Assembly (NCBI GenBank): GCA_963575645.1
Contig: OY754467.1
Location: 124,001 to 188,000, forward strand
Source: Xanthostigma xanthostigma
Lineage: Eukaryota > Arthropoda > Insecta > Raphidioptera > Raphidiidae
Direction: 5' to 3'
DNA: 64,000 bases
The notes under the pieces are model-generated. The model was given only the letters and a program-made list of their open reading frames with translations. It did not search any database and had not been told where the DNA came from. Both the position numbers and the translations under genes were made by a program. This document shows, piece by piece, positions 36,218 to 47,900 of this stretch (within the stretch, counting starts at the first letter, position 1; every line of letters starts with the position of its first letter).

Positions 36218-36876
36218 AAAAAAATTGGTTGTCTGTAAAGTCGGTTTACGGACGATAGTTTTACGTGATAACGTATTCCGTAATACATAACCTAAACCTC
36301 CCAAAATTTGGTTTCAATCCGCTTATCCTTGGTGTCGGAATGATAAGAAATGTCAAAAGTGACGTTTGCAACTGTCAAAGTATTATGTTCTAATAATAAT
36401 TAGTTATTCCAATACTTAACTTAGAAGGCGTTGCATTTCACAAAATACTAATGTCAAAAAATTGAATTAAACATTAGAAATGCAGCCGTTTTCGTGTTAA
36501 GACAAGACATACGTTATCTTCTAATTTCCATGTACGGCAAACAAAGACGACCGACCGCGTCGCGCCATGTTTTAGACAACATTGCATTTATACAACTATT
36601 TTTCTATATAAATTTGTATAAAAAAACTGTTTAGGCAAATTCCGTTATACGAAATCTATGTAAAATGTTCTCCTCTTTCGTTTAAGACTGGTTTCAAACC
36701 GATCTGATTTAAATTGAGCGAGAAATTAGCAAAAAGCACGCGCAGGGTCAGGCGGAACGTTACGCGTTACGAACGTTAGGAACGTTACGTTACACTTTTT
36801 CGTGCATGCAGTCGGTGTTTTATCAATTTATAAGATTGGTGATTCATCAATTTATAAGACGTTATCACGTCAAAAA
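36218..36876 (-). mobile_element. Family A repeat, copy 7 (divergent interior)
   Basis: Both ends match the family, but about 430 bp of the interior (from 36297) is unrelated to the long-form interior before the CGCACAGGGTCAGG-type block resumes near 36738. It is either a separate subfamily or a copy with a replaced core. Confidence 0.8.
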
Positions 36877-37744
36877 GCACAAGCGATATGAAAATTTAAA
36901 CGACAGCTTAGGTCATCAGCTATTTTACATCCGATGAAAAATTATAGCAAATTTAATGTATTTTGCAAGTGCAACGCGGTTATTGCAAATGAAGAAACCT
37001 ACATAAATACATGGAAAAAGTTGTTCTCAATCGAGAAAAGAGGCCAATGTTTTCCCTTGGCTTGTTTTCTTTCTTTAGCTTTAAGGCTACTTTGATCAAA
37101 TCATAAATTCACGCGCCTACCACAGAAATTTTACAATTTATTATTTTCTTCATTCTTCTTTATCGTATTTTTTATTACGTAACACAAAAACATACCTGCG
37201 CAAACTAAAATCTGAGAAACATTGAATGATTCGTTCCAGAGCAATAATTTATTGAAACTAAAACATTTCAAAAGAGATTACTCGATCAAAAACAGTGTGT
37301 GACGTCAAAGTTCATGTCGATTGTTTACATAAATATTTCAAAAATTATTTTTCAGTTAATCTCAAGTGATTTCGATGCCATTTTGTCCAGAATTGCTCTA
37401 TCATCATATAGGAAACAAAGAAAAATATGATTGGAGCCGACAACCTATTTTACACCCACCGCAAGAGATACTCGCACTTTCTCGAAGTGTTTTTTTTTCC
37501 CGACGAACAACTTTTACACACATTGTTTCTCCAACGAGGAAATGTTTGTAACGTTGAACGTGGAGCAGCATGTAACACAGTATAATATGCATGCAGTATT
37601 AAAATAATATTATATTTACGAGTATAATAATTGCAGGTGCGGTATAATTAGGACAGAAATCGTATCAAGATTCGCGACAGCGCCAACCTGCCTTACAAGG
37701 AGTTAAAGTGACATAATCGAACGATCAGCTCGTCTGGTTTACGA
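36877..37744. other. Intergenic, no gene seen
   Basis: Short opposing open frames near 37366-37592 overlap each other and have no support. Confidence 0.4.
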
Positions 37745-37932
37745 CTAGCCTCCCACCCGCGGCTTTGCTCGTTTTTTTTTTTTGACTACTCACTAGTAGT
37801 GGATGAAACAGCCCATCCTACATTACCTGATGTCTAAAACACACTAAAACAAAAATTGGTTCAGTGGTTTTTAAATTCACCCGAACAAAAACAGACAAAA
37901 CAAATTATGTGTCCTATCAACAATATATATGA
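37745..37932 (-). mobile_element. Helitron-like fragment, minus orientation
   Basis: On the minus strand it ends AGCCGCGGGTGGGAGGCTAG followed by T, a Helitron-type 3' end, and starts near TCATATATATTG. It is short (about 190 bp) and abuts family A copy 8. The 5' boundary is unsure. Confidence 0.5.
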
Positions 37933-37939
37933 CACATAG

Positions 37940-38157
37940 TTTTTGACGTGATAACGTCTTATAAATTGATGAAACACCGGCTGCATGCACGAAAAAGTGT
38001 CACGTTCCGAAATGTGTCATGTTCCGCGCACGATCGGCCCAAGTTTGACAGCTACTAAAATTTAGGTTATGTATTATTAAATATGATATTCGAGCGGAAT
38101 ACGTTATCACGTAAAACTATCGTCCGTAAACCGACTTTACAGACAACCATTTTTTTG
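37940..38157 (+). mobile_element. Family A repeat, copy 8 (short form)
   Basis: Short-form copy with AAATATGATATTCGAGCGG in its interior, shared with the copies at 9243 and 49470. Both ends are intact. Confidence 0.83.
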
Positions 38158-38878
38158 TATGTTTTCGACTCGGATATAGATAGATAAAATTATTGTGCCT
38201 ATATACAGCCGAGTCGAAATTTTTCGAAAAACTTACAATTAACTGACAAAGTTACGATTTTATTAAAATATTTAATTGGCTATCATTGCAAGAACTCTTC
38301 TAGGTAGATATAGGTATATCCTCTAACTTTCAGAAAGCACCATTGTGGACCAATTTTTGCTATTAGATTAACAAAATACTCTAATGACCTCAGTTGTCGA
38401 GCATCTACAGTCGTGAATATCTTTAACGCTTCTCCGCTCCGCTATCTCGAAGGGTTGTCGGATAAACTTATATATGTACTTTAAATTTGAGTAATTGACA
38501 ATGTGTATAGAGGTACCTACCACTAGCGAGTTTCATCCAGGCAAAAATTCTGATAAGTTTTAGTATTAATTAAATATAGGTTTATAAATTGATATTGACA
38601 TTTGTTACAACTAACATTCGTTGTTGTGTGAAATTCCTTTCCACTGATTTTAGAAATTTGAAAAAAAACATGCACTTTTGCCTCATTATGGTAATATCGA
38701 CCTCATAATATCATATTTCTATATATAAATGCATAATTCTTATTAATAATTTAAAAATGAAAAATTAACACATAATATTCTGTAAGTAATTTAATGCAGT
38801 AACAAAACAATTAATAATTTATATCCACAATTAAAAAAGAACGCCGTACTTTCAAATTAAACTTTTATATAAATATTA
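38158..38878. other. Intergenic, no gene seen
   Basis: AT-rich. A short dispersed motif (GACCTCAGTTGTCGAGCATC) lies at about 38387-38406. Confidence 0.4.
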
Positions 38879-39521
38879 CTAGCGGCCCTGTACGTGCTTC
38901 GCTACGTATAAAGTGAAATAATAAAACAATTTAATTGGAACATCTATCTATCTATCTATCTATGTTATTAATTGCTAGCTATTTTAAAATATACTTGGGC
39001 GTATATGTGTGTATGTCGAGCACTCCGGCTGCGCCGTCGTGCTCGAGAAAAAATAGCGTAAAGTATTCGTGGATAACTGGTCTTTAAAACACTTGCTCTA
39101 TTTCGAGCACTCCGGCTGCGCCGTCGTGCCGAGCAGTTTTTAACGATATTCAGTTTTTTTACATCCTCGATCTAGATATATGGTTGTTAAGTTCGTTGCG
39201 CCATCTATTGAATATTCACTCAATCCAGTCAACAGGTATTGCCATCTTATATGGTTGTTAAGTTCGTTGCGCCATCTATTGAATATTCACTCAATCCAGT
39301 CAACAGGTTCGCCATCTTATATGGTTGTATTATGACTGTCAAGGAATAGACAAATAATTTGCAATAAAATAATATTGCGACTATAAATTGAAATGTAAGC
39401 TATCCTATCTTTCAAGTTGGGTCGAATTGCACACGGCGTGCAAATCAAATTTAAAATCGGTTCAGTAGTTTAGGAGTTCATCGCGGACAAACATGTGACA
39501 CGTAATTTTTATATATTAAGA
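38879..39521 (-). mobile_element. Helitron-like element with perfect A|TC ... CTAG|T ends
   Basis: On the minus strand the 5' end is A|TCTTAATATATAAAAATTACG and the 3' end is GCACGTACAGGGCCGCTAG|T, exactly the insertion signature of Helitrons. Next to the 5' end is a block (TGTTTGTCCGCGATGAACTCC on plus) typical of such repeats. It contains a 73-bp tandem duplication and two copies of a GAGCACTCCGGCTGCGCC motif. No Rep/helicase is present. Confidence 0.75.
39180..39325 (+). repeat. 73-bp tandem duplication within the Helitron-like element
   Basis: The unit containing TTGCGCCATCTATTGAATAT is repeated twice with two small differences, indicating a recent duplication. Confidence 0.85.
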
Positions 39522-39774
39522 TATGCGCCCCGATCCGCGGAAGTCTAAAAAAAGATTATTGTAGATTGTTATAGACGCACGACAACCGAGGTGGTGCTAA
39601 AAGTGCGGTGTATTATAAACGAAACGCCGCGACGCCGCAGGTCCGCGATGACCGCACATTTCACGTTTGCCCAATTATTCCGACAAACGTCCGATGAGCC
39701 GTGACGCCGTTTTTCGGACCACTGCAGCGCAACGTGGGCGCGCAGTGCTGCTGCGCTGCGAAGGTGTTTTTGCC

Positions 39775-39898
39775 ACTTCAGTTGTCAAACAAATGCAAAA
39801 ACGCAGCGCCTACTACAACGACAAACAACAATGTAAAGCTAAGGTCAAACTTGTCCGTCGCAAACGGCGTTGCCGAGGCACCAAATTACTCGCCGGGG
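39775..39898 (+). other. Possible orphan exon
   Basis: After an acceptor-like CCACTTCAG, a frame reads LSNKCKNAAPTTTTNNN, then NLSVANGVAEAPNYSPG, and reaches a donor-like GA|GTAAAT. It looks protein-like and is GC-richer than its flanks, but the frame upstream has a stop within 80 bp and no partner exon is known. Another frame over the same bases is Lys/Arg-rich. Confidence 0.22.
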
Positions 39899-40084
39899 AG
39901 TAAATATTTAAGTGTTTTTATTTTCTTTTTTTATTATTATTCAAAAATCAAAACGTACAACCATTTTCATAAGTGACCTTGTTGGAATTCGAAAAAGAAA
40001 ACAATATAAAAATTTATATTTTATATTTGTTTTTGATTAAAAAAAAATAATCAAATCTTTGATTAACGTCTGAATAGAACTCTT

Positions 40085-40464
40085 CAAGTAAATAAAATTA
40101 TCAACCAATTTTTCTCAGACCATATATTGACAAAAAATAATAAAAATACAAATCAATATAACACAAGATGACATTTCGATCCGGATTTGAATCTTCTTCA
40201 GAAATATTTAAAAAATACGATTTATAAATTTTGTTTGTTATTAATTTTTCATTATTTTTTTAATCATTCAAACTTTCAATCTTGCGTGCAATCCATTAGA
40301 TAATAAATAACTTAATACTAATTAATTTTTATATGTTTTAGATATTTCTGAAGACGTTCCAAATCCGGAACGAAACGTCATCTTGTGTTATATTGATTTG
40401 TATTTTTATTATTTTTTGTCAATATATGGTCTGAGAAAAATTGGTCGATAATTTTATTTACTTG
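40085..40464. mobile_element. Foldback element with arms of about 130 bp
   Basis: Left arm CAAGTAAATAAAATTATC ... ACAAGATGACATTTCG is mirrored by the right arm CGAAACGTCATCTTGT ... GATAATTTTATTTACTTG. The arms differ at a few positions. The loop is AT-rich, with no coding. Confidence 0.8.
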
Positions 40465-41372
40465 ACAAAAAAATAATCAAACAAACATAGGTACCTACTA
40501 TCAATTATTTTGATATATTAAAAGAAGAACAAGGTAAAGAATGTCAAGCTTCGCCATTGAAACCAAATTTGAACCGACCTTTAATTGATAAATGACACGT
40601 TAAATGCAAATGAGAAAATAAATTCTACGTTATGCATGAAATATCTCATATTTAGCATAAAAATAAGGGAAGGTCGGGACTTAAATGTCAACAATTTAAT
40701 CACAAGACATGTTTTTCAAATTATTTCTTGAAGAAATAAAAAACTACATTTAATTTTATCGATTAATTATATTTATCCGCGTTATCATAAAACCATAGTC
40801 ATATAAAATGACATTTTTTTTAAATTTCTGTAAAGAAAAATTATTTTTTTACATACGTTGCGACAGAAAACATCTTTCCATTAATTGAAAGCAGAGCTGA
40901 AAAATTGAAAGAAAATTGTTCTGTTTATTCTAATTGATATTTTCTTCGTACTTTTAAAACAATATACTGTTGTTTACTTAACGTTCACGGCACCCGGCGA
41001 TCCTCTTCAATAACTTCTAATTATTATAACATTGTGTTAAAATAGCAAATATGAAAACTTTTTATTAGCATCAATTATTTAGTAAGTTTTTAAATTGTTG
41101 CAAAATACTTTAACGACAACGTCTGTCGTCTGATCAAGACAGAAAATCTGTACAAAATATTTTTTGGTTACCTATTCTAATATTTTCAAATGAAAAAAAT
41201 TCTATAATGCCTAACTATAAAAAAACACGAGCTCACATATTACAGAATTGTTTTTGTTCATCAATTATATTTATTTAGTAAATGCTACTGGTTCTTCACA
41301 ACAAGAGTACTGTGCGATCGGCGAAAGAAGACCGGTGGGGAAAGGGCAAGAAGTCGCTGATGTGTTCCCAAA
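40465..41372. other. Intergenic, no gene seen
   Basis: AT-rich and without any supportable feature. Confidence 0.45.
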
Positions 41373-41531
41373 TTATCGGAATTCATAGGCGGCGCATAGC
41401 AAGGCATGCAAACAATGTATAGCTTTAAATGTTAAGGCATTATTTTGAGCCTCTAACTCGCACATTTTAATTACATTCGCTATGACCTCCCTAGCGCCAC
41501 TTCTAACTGTTTTTCCCTTTTTACTTTCCAT
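41373..41531 (-). pseudogene. Transposase N-terminal fragment (decayed)
   Basis: A minus-strand frame of 52 codons starts MESKKGKTVRSGAREVIANV and includes CELEAQ. This charged start followed by a helix resembles the N-terminal region before the helix-turn-helix of several insect DNA-transposon transposases. The frame then diverges and stops. It is a short remnant; family assignment is weak. Confidence 0.3.
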
Positions 41532-42972
41532 TTTGATGATATTCAGACAACACCCCTCAACTTAGTCCGTGAACGCACACCTATGTACTGTCTGGTGTAT
41601 GATTTTTTTGTACTGTTAGCAAGTGTCGCTGTATAGTCGTACAGCTATGGCAATAGTACAATTATCGCGACACGACAATTGCGATACGTCTGGTCGACTG
41701 GACTCCCTTATTGCATAGAAGCGGTTCCAGGATCATTACCTTTTACTAATATAAAATACATGTGCGCTCTTCTGCAATAAGGTCATAGGACTATATTCCA
41801 TTGACAGGTCTTCTTTTAAAAATCCAACAGTACAAGTCCCTATCAAATATTTTCAATTTGTTATGTACAACTTTTCGATAACAATACGGAACCAGCGGCG
41901 TTCCGACAATTCCTCGATCCTTTCAAAACGCACGAATCAAAGCCATCTGCAGATCAAATTAAAACAACCTGCAAGTTAATAAAATAGTCTGTCTGCAGTG
42001 TAACCAATAGATTACGAAGACAAACAACCTATATCTATAATATAGACCTTTTACTTTTTATCTTTGCGATACAGAATGCACCAATACTAGTTAACCGTAT
42101 TTTATTTAAATGGCAAAAAGAAATAATAGCTGTTCCATTTTGTTTTTATTGGGTATATTCTGTACTATAAATTAATATAATTAGAACGGTTGGAAAACGT
42201 GGTTTGTTCGGCTCGTTGTTCTCGACACTCGCGTTGTGGGAAGGTGCCAGTGCGGGGTCTCTTGTTATATCATCAAAATAAAAAAAAACAACTGGCGACG
42301 GATCATACCGTAAGCTTTTGAAGCCAAGTTTTAAAAAAATGGCAACAACAAGGAAAAGGACTAATTATTTATCCTGTATCTAACATTAATCTTACCATAA
42401 AAATGTGAAATTTATTATAATTTTATTCTTGCACAAGATATACGTGTTCTGTATGTTCGATCATTTATCTTTGTACCGTTCCCACGAATCCAATGCCATT
42501 TAGTCAATAAAATCACGAGCTCGATATGTAAGTGTATCAATTATTATGATTTATAAACATTCATATTATTGTCAAACAATAAACAACAATGATTGAATTC
42601 AACATCGAGAAACGGTTCAACAGTTGCGGCTGCCGTGCAGTTGGCACGACTGCAGCATTGGATTATCCATTCTTCTTTCTTTTATTAATTGCTCGCCGTT
42701 CGACTGCTTTGAAAAGTTACGCAACGATTGCATCCGCGAATTCAAAGTTCACAGTTCGCATATAATATACAAAAAACCCAACATTCGATTATAGCCAAAA
42801 GACAATGCATCCTTCTTAGAAAAATAACCGCAGAAGATCCTGTCCGATTAACTTAACCCTTTCACGACAGACAGTGATTCTAGTCAGCGATATGGAACGC
42901 ATGTTTGTATAAGTGGAACTGCACGAACACGCGGTGCGACAAATATAGAGATGTGTGTTGTTTACACTACAC
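41532..42972. other. Intergenic, no gene seen
   Basis: No coding frame, RNA gene or repeat boundary that I can support. Confidence 0.4.
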
Positions 42973-43050
42973 ACTACAGAAGTGAAGCTTACGTTTACAC
43001 CGTTGCATCTTTTTGCCAAATTAATCCAATTGACTTTGCTGTGCGCGTAA
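42973..43050 (+). repeat. Diverged fragment of the 1282-1453 MITE family
   Basis: It shares CAGAAGTGAAGCTTA and TTTACACCGTTGCA and the spacing to a GTGCGCGTAAA block with the element at 1282-1453. The other end is missing. Confidence 0.4.
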
Positions 43051-44189
43051 AAACTAAAAAAAGGTACTTTCGCAAAAAAAAATGTCTTGCGGTGGATTTT
43101 AAAGGTTTCAATTTTCAAATATCAAGAGCCGCCACTGCAATTTAAAAGCAAGGAATTTCAAAAAATCAAATCAATTATTTCACCGTATTAAGTTGCATGA
43201 AATGATTTTTTTTTGCAAATATCAAAACAACATGCAATGCTAGTTTATTCTGAGTGCACCGCCTTCTCGATTGAAAACTTTTTTTTTGTATCTTTCTTCG
43301 TGACTGCGCGACGGCACTGCTGTGCGAAAATAACAACAGGGATTACGTCGGGATTTTTTATCAGAAAGAATAGGTACCTATTGATTTTTCTTGCCACGGA
43401 TTCGTTCGACGCGCAGTGCGGTCTGTTTCGAGTGCAACGAAAGGTAGACTACCGATGAAATGTACAAATAAATGTTTGCTATTTTTTTAAGCCGACCCTG
43501 AGATTACACTAATAGTTAAAAAAAAAAACAAGCGACGATTGACGTGAAAATGAAGAGCTGGCATATTTAAACCCTGACCGAAAATTAACTAGGCTCAGTT
43601 GCAGTTCAGATTTTAGTGGTGAACCTTAATTTTTTCTGAAATTATATAAACAGTTGCTTTTATCGGAATTGAAACATACGATAACATAATCCTTAAGCAA
43701 GTTTATAGAAATATTTAGGATACGATAAAATTGCTAACATGTCGCCAGTGGCTAATAAAAGTTCCAAACTAACAAACCATTTTCTTCGATACGATAAATT
43801 ATTTACGTAATTAATTAAAAATTAATAAACTAAGTACGTGTACAGGTGCAGGTGTAAGTTTTGGTATATCTGCGACACATTCGCTGTAAAATAAAAATTA
43901 AAAACTAATCGACCATTAAAATGTATATTTAAAATTTAAATACATTTGCAATTTACAGCTATACTTAGACAAGGTGACGACATACCTTCAATGTTATACG
44001 AATCGAACGCATATTTTAAAACTTAATAAATCGGGATTTAAAGTTGATGAAGGAATTTCGTTCGACCCGTCGTTCGCGATGCTCGTGTTGATCGTGCTGT
44101 CTTTTTTCAGTGCAGGTGTTTTTATAAAAAATCAACGCAATCTTCGATCGGCAGACTAAAATAAAATCAATTGTGAACTAGTTATTTTT

Positions 44190-44400
44190 CTCTTCGCCGC
44201 GCGTATTAAAAATCTAGGTATTCACGCGGGAAAGGCGTTGCCTCGAACGGCCAATACCAACAATCGACACAAAGGCGGTCAGCCTGACCGAAGGCGGTGC
44301 CCCGGAATTGGATTTTGCCGGACGGACTTTTAATTCATTAATAACGCAACATATTAATTTTTAGTAAAAGTTTGGCGGTCGTTGCAACAACAGTGTCTCT
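44190..44400 (+). promoter_or_regulatory. Possible promoter region of yellow-family gene 3
   Basis: A CpG-rich patch with GGCGGTCAGCCTGACC and a GCCGGACGG block lies 550-750 bp upstream of the preferred first coding exon. The AT-rich flanks make it stand out. Function is inferred only. Confidence 0.25.
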
Positions 44401-44950
44401 TGGCGAATTTTATTGCTTTCTAAACTAGTGAAAAATTTTGAAAAAAAATATCTTGTGATAAAATGGACTTTTCAAAGAGTGATTTTTTAAACGACACGAA
44501 TTCATTTGACGCCGGATTCTCTGCAACTTTATTTTATTTCTCTTCTCATAAACTATTCAAATCATTAAATTAAATATTACTGCCATTGACTTATTGCGCG
44601 TTCTAAAATAATTTCTTTGTAATAAATTCAAAAATAGCGCGTTCACTGAAAACTCACTACTGTTTTTTTTTCCGTCAACTCGAAAATTTTAAAAATGATG
44701 GCTTCCAATATTTAGAATTTAAATTCACATACGTAGCTATCTAGCTGAAAAAAATATTTACCAAAACTTTTTTTTTAAATACACGTCATTTTAAAACTTT
44801 GTGTTTATTTTTGAAAATTGCAGCATTGAAAAAGACGAAAATAAAATTCAATTATGATATTAAACTAAAAGTGCAAAAATATAATGTTTTAAAAACTTTG
44901 TTAATTTATACTGAAAAATGCAAACAGTCGAAAGTGTCACTGCCTAAGAC

Positions 44951-47900
44951 ATGGCCGGTGCTAATATGATTGGTAATTATTATTATTATAGCATATTATA
45001 TTATTACAAGAGTTGCGCAACCGAAACGGTGAAATGGAGCAATTGAGTTGACTTTGTGCGGGAGCCGATGATAGTTATGCCCGGTTTACATTATTCCAGT
45101 CCAGTGCTGGACTGGATCGCTGGACTGGATTCGTTGTCTACATTATTCCAGTCATTTAGAAGCCGTTTTCATTGTGAACACCACAGTGACAATGATTTCA
45201 AAAAGAGATCAGTTTCGAAAATGTTTCAAACGTGCTCAATCACTCTTGCTACAAGAAGTTATTAATGAGGTTGATAGTGAACTAAGAAAAAAGGAACGGA
45301 ATGGCACTGGATTGGCCGTCTACATTATTCCAGTTGCACTGGATTGATCGCACTGGATTCAAAAGTAGACCGCGAATCCAGTTACTGGACTGGAATGCTT
45401 ACTGGATCCAGTGCATTCCAGTGAGGGTTTACATTATTCCAGTTGCAATCCAGCACTGGACTGGATCGCTGGACTGGAATAATGTAAACCGGGCATTACG
45501 CTAATAATAATTAATAATAATATGACAGACACAGAGAGCGCGTGTGTGCAATACGTATAGAAAAATGAAAGGTACTTCTGCATCAAATTCAATATCGATT
45601 TGTGACAAATCTAAACTCGACCTGTTCTACATTTTTTTTCTCTTGCGTACAAAAACTAAACTGTTCTTTAATCTCTTGTTTTTTTTTATAAGACTGCAGC
45701 TGTTTTAAGGACCTGGGCTAGCCCTTATTTTAAAAAATTAAAGATATCTATTAAATTTTAACGATTTAAGGTTGCGAAAAATTTTAATTACCTATAATAA
45801 TTATCAAGTTTGAAAAATATTGCTTTTTGCAGGCCGGTCCGCGAACAACGCCGCCTACGCTCTGCCGTTCCTGCTGTCGCTGTCGGTGTTGCGCGGCACA
45901 GACGCGCAGAGCGGCGCAGCATCGCTGCGCAAAGGGCCTCTGATCGTCGGACCTTCTCTCAGCGAACACTACGACCAGTACTTCGACCATCACGACTTCT
46001 CCAAACCGTTTTATCATCGCCACCACGACCAAGATTCGTCCGGTAAACTTTAAACGTTACACTTACTGATGCTTAACGCTGTATATGACCTCAATTGTCG
46101 GGCATCTATAATCTAAAACGTGATAGTTGTAGATATTATAGACGCTCGAGAACCGTGACCATTGTTGAAGTCGAAAAATAACCGTCGGATGTTTTCAGGT
46201 CCACTGAAACTGCTCTACCACTGGAATCAATTGGACTTCGAATATCCTTCGAGTTATTATCGAGATTTAGCCATAGCCAACGGCGATTTCATTGTCGAAA
46301 ACAATTTGCCGCTCGGCCTCGACGCCTGGAAAGACAGGATATTCATCACCATGCCGAGGTGGAAGAACGGCGTTCCCGTTACGCTCGCCACCGTGCCCCG
46401 TATCCCGCGGGAGGCGTCGCCAAAACTGGAGCCGTATCCCAGCTGGGACTGGCACGACCTTAGCGGTATGCAAAACTATACCCGGTGATTTTTTTTTCTT
46501 GCGAGCGACTCACTGAGTAGTTTATTTTTTTGTGAATCTTGGCATACCTTCCCACTTTGCGATCATCGCGACAAACAAAATTGATTTACAGACGCGACCT
46601 ATGTTTCAACAAACTCAAAACGACTAGTCTCCCAAGGGGGCACCTTTTTTTAATTTCGAAAGCACGTCAATGAAAAATGTATAAGTTTTAACTTTAGATA
46701 TTAGAACAAACTATAATCAAAGTAATAAAGAAAAAATAAAAATATCGCTACTGTTGTATATTTCAGGGTAAGGTTCGTGTCTTGCGCTTGCATTAAAGTC
46801 TTTATATCAACGCGCTTTATTTGAATGTTTTTTGCGGATTTGTTCACAGCTAAAGCGCTTATTTCGTAGGAGTCGCTTTCGACTGCCCCCCCCCCCCCCC
46901 CCCCAAAGACAGACTACCTATTAACCCGCGCGATAATTAAGTGAACAATCAAATATTCAAAGCAATGGCACGTCAATCCGGTGTCGGAGAGGCAACCGGA
47001 TGGCGAGTGGTAATCTGGGCCTATGAGTAGTGCAGAACCCCCTGGTAGCGGCCAAAGTGACCCCAAATGGACGGGGGCGGCGATATGGGGGTGGGTCAAA
47101 ATCGAAAAATGTTTGAAAAGGCAACCGGATAAAAATGCGGTTGCATTGAAGGAAATACCCTAATTATTTAATAATTTTTTTTTGCCATCCAAAACACGCG
47201 GGCCGTTTTTGCACTAGCGAATAAAAAAAAATAAAAAAAAAAACTGAAAAGGCAACCGCTTCAAAATTAGTGAGCATACTTATTGACACCACCAAACGTT
47301 GGAAAAAAATTGCCATCCGATCCTGATGGGCAGTTTCGGAGAAACAACCCCTCAAAGTCGCCGAAAAACCCTTTTTTTCGATTTTTTCAACAATAAGTAA
47401 AAAAAACACACTAAAAATTGTTCAAATCGGATGGCATTCGACATTTATACTGTCCTAAGTACAAATAATACTGTGTATCAATGCCATCCGATTTCGATTA
47501 AATTTACCCCTATTTAGCCACCCCCACAACTCATGAAAATAACAATTTTATGCAGCGTATGGCATTATTTTTCTTGTTATTGAGTTTTGGGGGTTGGCTA
47601 AATAGGGGTAAATTTAATCAAAATCGGATGGCATTGATACACACTATTATTTGTACTTAGGACAGTATAAATGTCGAATGCCATCCGATTTGAACAATTT
47701 TTAGTGTGTTTTTTTTACTTATTGTTGAAAAAATCGAAAAAAAGGGTTTTTCGGCGACTTTGAGGGGTTGTTTCTCCGAAACTGCCCATCAGGATCGGAT
47801 GGCAATTTTTTTCCAACGTTTGGTGGTGTCAATAAGTATGCTCACTAATTTTGAAGCGGTTGCCTTTTCAGTTTTTTTTTTATTTTTTTTTTATTCGCTA

